DNA from: Limibacterium fermenti | Lineage (GTDB): Bacteria; Bacteroidota; Bacteroidia; Bacteroidales; Dysgonomonadaceae | Direction: 5' to 3' | Assembly: GCF_041902845.1 (NCBI RefSeq) | Contig: NZ_CP159486.1 | Coordinates: forward strand, 372,001 to 436,000 | Length of the DNA: 64,000 bases | In this document: piece by piece, positions 60,014 through 64,000 of the stretch | How the letters are laid out: every line of letters starts with the position of its first letter | Numbering within the stretch: the stretch's first letter is position 1 | Translations under genes and position numbers: made by a program | Notes under the pieces: model-generated | Told to the model about the DNA's origin: nothing | Seen by the model: the letters and a program-made list of their open reading frames with translations, nothing else | Database searches by the model: none

Positions 60014-61035
60014 GAACTGTTTTTCTGATAAAGAGATTATAGGATTTATTACTTCACGATCATCTCAAAAAGGAAATGTGATTTTAGCAATGACGACAAT
60101 GAAGACATTATTAATATAGAAGAATTATATGATTTTTTTCAAGAGCTTATTGATAATTTTCAACTTAATAAAGAGGGACATAGCCTAATAAAAACTCTTC
60201 AAAATAATTGGGACTTTTTTAGCTCAGAAAATATTGGATCCGAAGTATTAGATACGATTATTCCTGAACTCAATACACAAATCAAAAGTGGTAATGATCT
60301 TGTCGAGTTTACAAGCGATATCTTGGAAGTCGTTAATTATTGGGATATTTTAAAAGAAACAATTAAATGGAAAAGAAGATATTTGACCAATATATCATAC
60401 CTGACAGAGGATTTAGGGTGGATGGATTGTTAAGTAGCAAAACCATTCTAAATGAAAACAAGAAGTTATACAGAGCTCGTTTGCATTATAAGGAAAAAGA
60501 AGAGCCGTATGAATACCCTAAAATGTTTTGTCCACCACCAGATTTATCTGTAGGCGGCAGAGCAAATCCTGCGGGAATCCCTTTTCTGTATTTGTGTGAT
60601 AATAAGGATTCGGTATTATATGAAATCCGGGCCGCTTTCCTAGACGAAGTATCTGTTGGCACATTCGTATTAAAAAACACTATTGAAGAAGATATTACTA
60701 TTGCAGACTTTACCGAGGTCCCTACCCTGTTTTCTCAATCAGGTATGCAAAACGAAATCAATACAAAAATTAAGTCCAAATTACTGAAAGATAAAATAAG
60801 TAGAGATTTATCTAAGCCGATACGAAGATACGATTCTCCGTTAGATTATATTCCTACTCAATTTATCTGTGAGTTTGTGAAAATATATAGTGGAGCTCAT
60901 GGGATAAAATTCAGGAGTTCCCTACATCCAACAGGTAATAACATTGTAATATTTAATCAAGACATAATGGAGTGCATAGATGTTGAAAAGGCTAAAGTCA
61001 AAAAAGTCGTTATAAACTCAGATCGTTATATATAG
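59997..61035 (+). pseudogene. HEPN/RES_NTD1-RES domain gene with two frameshifts
   Basis: From ATG 59997 the frame reads MKRICKNCFSDKEIIGFI and SSQKGN, then a shift near 60076 is needed to continue CDFSNDDNEDII and IEELYDFFQELIDNF up to DILKETIK (about 60365), then a second shift to join the RES domain (IIPDRGFRV, KLYRARLHY, ANPAGIPFLYLC, LYEIRAAFL, SSLHPTGNNIVIFNQ). The order (zinc-ribbon-like CxxC plus HEPN-like helices, then RES) is that of HEPN/RES N-terminal domain 1 proteins. RES toxins degrade NAD+. The RES part has an ATG at 60367 and could be made alone, but the family start lies upstream. Either true decay or sequencing error. Confidence 0.75.
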
Positions 61036-61274
61036 AATATTCTTCAATTTAGGAACTTAGTTAATGATAAACATATGTTTTTATATTCTTTCATACATAT
61101 GAAATAACGACCCACTATCTGCAATATTAGAAATTTATTGACCGGATATCATTGGCAATAACCGATGGTTTATTATTCAGAAAATTACCTTTAGTAAAGT
61201 TCAGTTTTAAATGTTTGCCTAAAATATTAATTTTCTCTTCACGTCAATATATTACCGTATCCATTTTTATTTTG

Positions 61275-61282
61275 TATTTTTG
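61275..61282 (+). promoter_or_regulatory. Minus-7 box before the AAA gene
   Basis: TATTTTTG 33 bp before the ATG at 61316; no TTTG at 19 nt. It overlaps a TTG that would otherwise extend the frame, supporting the 61316 start. The rest of 61036-61274 holds no gene. Confidence 0.55.
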
Positions 61283-61315
61283 CCTCTCGACATCAAGGAG
61301 AAAGTGAGTAAAATA

Positions 61316-62581
61316 ATGAAGCATCTGATTATAAAAAAACTCGGGCCGATACAAGACGTGGAAATTGAGCTAAAACGGATTAATTTGCTCATTGGCGAGC
61401 AAAGTTCCGGCAAAAGCACGATCAATAAGACGGCTTGCTACTGCTCATGGGTGGAAAAAGAGATATCAATTGCACAGTCTCCCGCAGACTTTGAGAAAAA
61501 AGGTATCTTCGAGTTGCGGTTTTCGGAATTTCATAAATTAAACGGTTTCATTGTTCCGGAAACCTATATTGAATATGAAACGGATGTGATGCGCTTTTCT
61601 TTCTCTAAAAAAGAGGACGCGTTTCATTTTGAGTGGAAAGATCGATGGGCATATATCCGTTCTAAAACGATATACATTCCTGCGGAACGGAATATTGTCG
61701 CGGCTATTCCGAATTGGTTCGACGTGAATTTGGAAAAAAATAATATTCGCAGTTTTATGTCGGATTGGGAAGAAGCGCGCAACTATTATTCAAACGAACC
61801 TACGCAGATTTTAGACCTTGGCGTCAAATATGCCTTTGATAAAAATAACCGCAAGGATACGGTTATGATCAGTGAAAATAAGACTCTCGATTTTACAAAC
61901 GTTTCGAGCGGCTTGCAATCGTTGGTGCCGCTTTGGTTATTGCTGAAGTATGTTACGGAAGGAATATACAAGGAGAGACAGAAAGATAGTGTGGCCAGAG
62001 AGTATCAAAATAAAAAACTTATTGATAGAATCTATTCATGGGTGCTAAAAGCAGGAGGCACGTCTTATCTATTAGCTTTAAAAGATTTTGGGATACCTCG
62101 CAAAATATATAATATCAAACATTACTTCGCCAACAAAGAACAAGCAAAAGAATTTGAGCGTATTGCCTATCACTTTATTAATCTCCACTATTCCAATATA
62201 TTTCTGGAAGAACCGGAAGAGAACTTGTATCCCTTTACGCAGCGGGAACTAATATATCAAATGGTGGCGCTCTTAAATGGACCGCGGGCGCATAACCTGT
62301 TTATTACCACACATAGTCCGTATATCCTTACATCCGTCAATAATCTTTTATTCGCTTCCGCGGTAGGAAAATCAAAAAAGAAAGAGTCCCAAAAAATAAT
62401 TTCTCAAAAATATTGGGTTAATTTTGAGGATGTCGGCGCTTGGTTCGTTAAGAATGGTTCCGTGACGTCAATTTTAGATCCAAAATTGAAACAGATTAAA
62501 GCGGAAAAAATCGATGAGGTCTCCCGCAAGTTAAACAGGGAATACGATAAATTATCGGATCTGGAATATGAAGTTGATTGA
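61316..62581 (+). CDS. AAA_15-type ATPase of a two-gene system
   Basis: A 421-aa ABC/SMC-like ATPase. Walker A GEQSSGKST at 27-35, signature-like NVSSGLQSLVPLW, Walker B IFLEEPEENLYP and the His of TTHSPYILTSV. No TOPRIM domain follows, unlike OLD nucleases. ATPases of this type combine with a separate toxin or nuclease in defence systems; here the partner is the overlapping downstream gene. Start set at 61316. Confidence 0.86.
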   Translation: MKHLIIKKLGPIQDVEIELKRINLLIGEQSSGKSTINKTACYCSWVEKEISIAQSPADFEKKGIFELRFSEFHKLNGFIVPETYIEYETDVMRFSFSKKEDAFHFEWKDRWAYIRSKTIYIPAERNIVAAIPNWFDVNLEKNNIRSFMSDWEEARNYYSNEPTQILDLGVKYAFDKNNRKDTVMISENKTLDFTNVSSGLQSLVPLWLLLKYVTEGIYKERQKDSVAREYQNKKLIDRIYSWVLKAGGTSYLLALKDFGIPRKIYNIKHYFANKEQAKEFERIAYHFINLHYSNIFLEEPEENLYPFTQRELIYQMVALLNGPRAHNLFITTHSPYILTSVNNLLFASAVGKSKKKESQKIISQKYWVNFEDVGAWFVKNGSVTSILDPKLKQIKAEKIDEVSRKLNREYDKLSDLEYEVD

Positions 62582-63032
62582 AAAATATACGGATAAATCG
62601 TATATCGAATTTCGTGACAGGCGCTCAAAGGTTGTTTTGGAAGATAAGAAAGGTGGGCGTGTATCTTATCAGGGTATAAATAAAGAAGAAAAAGAGTTGA
62701 TCGCGTATAGAATCGATGGTGGAATCATGAAAGACGGAACGGGACTAAAATGCGATTATGGTTTGTACACCGTATCATCGGATGTCCTGCGGTTGATTGA
62801 ATTAAAGGGTTCGGATCTCGGTAAGGCGATAAAACAAATTAAACACACTCTCCGTTATCTGTTGGGCGATTCCATTCTAGGGGTAAATGTTATTCATGGA
62901 CGTATGGTATTGTCAAAAGCGCGTACCCCTGACTTATATTCGAGTGAAGAAAAAGAACTAATAAAAATTTTGAAACAACATAATGGGAATCTTCTTAAGG
63001 CGACTCGTGTCTTAAAAGAGGGTATCGATTAA
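62568..63032 (+). CDS. Small PD-(D/E)XK-like partner protein
   Basis: A 154-aa protein overlapping the AAA gene by 14 bp. D63 in LKCDYGLY, then E78 and K80 in RLIELKGSDL, then Q90 in GKAIKQI form a PD-(D/E)XK nuclease pattern of small size. The remainder, VNVIHGRMVLSK and a helical tail, gives no further hint. With the ATPase it forms a candidate ATP-dependent nuclease defence pair; function is inferred from motifs and context only. Confidence 0.65.
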   Translation: MKLIEKYTDKSYIEFRDRRSKVVLEDKKGGRVSYQGINKEEKELIAYRIDGGIMKDGTGLKCDYGLYTVSSDVLRLIELKGSDLGKAIKQIKHTLRYLLGDSILGVNVIHGRMVLSKARTPDLYSSEEKELIKILKQHNGNLLKATRVLKEGID

Positions 63033-63045
63033 AACAAGAATTTAT

Positions 63046-64000
63046 ATGAATAAACGTATTTGGCTTTCGCTTGCTCACATGGGTGGCCATGAGCAGGACT
63101 TTATAAAAGAAGCGTTCGACACCAACTGGGTAGTGCCATTAGGCCCGAACGTAAACGGATTTGAAAAAGATCTTCGCGAATTTTTGAACAAGGATGTTCA
63201 TGTGGCGGCATTGAGCGCCGGGACAGCAGCCATCCACTTGGGATTGGTGCAACTGGGTGTTGGGCGTGACAATGAGGTGATCTGTCAAAGCTTTACTTTT
63301 GCGGCTTCGGCCAACCCGATCACTTACCAGGCTGCCAAGCCGGTATTTGTGGGGAGCGAAACAGATACTTGGAATATGTCGCCCGATTATCTTCGCCAAG
63401 CTATTGAAGACCGTATTGCCAAAACTGGCAAAAAACCGAAAGCAATTATTCCCGTGCATTTATACGGCATGCCGGCTAAGATGGATGAGATAATGGCAAT
63501 TGCCCGTGAGTATGAAATTCCTGTATTGGAAGATGCGGCGGAGGCGCTGGGTTCGGAATACAAGGGCCGGAAATGCGGCACCTTCGGCGAGTTCGCCTGT
63601 TTGTCGTTCAACGGCAATAAGATGATTACCACTTCGGGTGGCGGTGCGTTGGTATGCCGCACGGAGGAGGAAGCGAAAGAAACGGTGTTTTATGCTACGC
63701 AGGCGCGCGACCAGGCTCCCCATTATCAACATTCACGCATTGGATACAATTACCGCTTGAGTAACATATCCGCCGGTATCGGCCGCGGACAAATGATGGT
63801 GTTGAACGATCATATCGCCCGCCGCAGGGAGATTCATTCCATCTATCAAAAAGAATTGGCTGGTGTGAAGGGCGTCGAGGTGCACGATAATCCGTCATCG
63901 GATTTTAATTCCAACTTTTGGCTGACGTGTATCATTGTTGATCCTGCCACTGCGGGATTCACGCGCGAAGACATTCGCCTGAAGATGGAGGAAGAGAACA
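63046..64000 (+). CDS. DegT/DnrJ sugar aminotransferase (partial, PglE-like)
   Basis: 318 codons of a PLP-dependent sugar aminotransferase that continues past the window end. WLSLAHMGGHEQDFI and PLGPNVNGFEK at the start, SAGTAAIHLGL, VLEDAAEALGSEYKG (PLP phosphate-binding Asp) and SFNGNKMITTSGGG with the Lys that holds PLP. Amination of a UDP-4-keto-6-deoxy sugar, followed by PglD (52787) acetylation and PglC-like transfer (52179), would be a bacillosamine-type route. Base composition is backbone-like again. Confidence 0.93.
   Translation, partial: MNKRIWLSLAHMGGHEQDFIKEAFDTNWVVPLGPNVNGFEKDLREFLNKDVHVAALSAGTAAIHLGLVQLGVGRDNEVICQSFTFAASANPITYQAAKPVFVGSETDTWNMSPDYLRQAIEDRIAKTGKKPKAIIPVHLYGMPAKMDEIMAIAREYEIPVLEDAAEALGSEYKGRKCGTFGEFACLSFNGNKMITTSGGGALVCRTEEEAKETVFYATQARDQAPHYQHSRIGYNYRLSNISAGIGRGQMMVLNDHIARRREIHSIYQKELAGVKGVEVHDNPSSDFNSNFWLTCIIVDPATAGFTREDIRLKMEEEN

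Noticed and set aside
60367..61035. RES domain as an intact stand-alone gene
   Set aside because: Possible, but the family N-terminus is readable upstream in shifted frames, so a broken longer gene explains the data better.
1..64000. tRNA or rRNA genes
   Set aside because: I looked for GGTTCRANYCC T-loops and rRNA segments and found none convincing; the GTTCGAAG words at 18.9-19.3 kb lack the rest of a tRNA.

Overview
The window looks like part of a Bacteroidales chromosome (Bacteroides, Parabacteroides or Tannerella relative; genus not determinable by eye). The reasons are repeated TAnnTTTG minus-7 boxes (twice with TTTG exactly 19 nt upstream), an UpxY-type antiterminator heading a capsule locus, and several Bacteroidales-typical families (DUF3810, DUF3822, helicase with HRDC and HTH_40 tail, rfbACDB order).

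1-18 kb is backbone. It holds a minus-strand LolD/FtsX-type ABC export operon with a four-helix-bundle gene inside it, a DUF3810 metallopeptidase, a PIF1-like helicase, pgk, ansA, a YjjG-like HAD phosphatase, a coiled-coil lipoprotein, rsmI, a RecD-like helicase, a small antitoxin/PIN toxin pair, and DUF3822-rsmD. Many gene junctions in 1-30 kb carry degenerate 7-nt tandem arrays that run into start or stop codons; I saw none beyond 30 kb.

18-22.4 kb is a transition zone: a miniature nucleotide-sugar dehydrogenase domain behind a palindrome-bearing promoter, about 460 bp of mosaic ~21-nt repeats, a minus-strand holin-like/GH108 muramidase/unknown set, a decayed HEPN-MNT toxin-antitoxin pair, and a 190-bp element with 21-bp inverted ends just upstream of the capsule promoter.

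22.4-64 kb is a capsular/exopolysaccharide locus running past the right edge: upxY, SLBB exporter, Wzz, then an accessory insert (DUF6978, DUF1828/1829, helical-repeat protein) between 31-bp direct repeats, rfbACDB (dTDP-L-rhamnose), an AT-rich Wzx/GT2/GT2/Wzy/beta-helix cassette, fnlA-fnlB-fnlC-wbuB (UDP-L-FucNAc and its transfer), the PglC-type initiating transferase with PglD, and a DegT aminotransferase cut by the window end. An ACP/KASIII/VOC/FkbH/ACP/SDR module probably makes an acyl decoration.

The 3' half is loaded with cargo of defence character: a KilA-N gene broken by one stop codon, trypsin-like protease plus KAP NTPase, a dead duplicate of the initiating transferase, an unknown pair sharing an Asn-rich motif (one partner membrane-anchored), a 217-bp MITE with a perfect 9-bp target duplication, sce7726-sce7725-HEPN/RES (the last gene broken by two frameshifts), and an AAA ATPase coupled to a small PD-(D/E)XK-like protein. 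Cargo separates PglD from its expected aminotransferase by about 10 kb. The best candidates for poorly described systems are the sce7726/sce7725/RES operon, the AAA plus PD-(D/E)XK pair, and the shared-motif pair at 50.3-51.6 kb.
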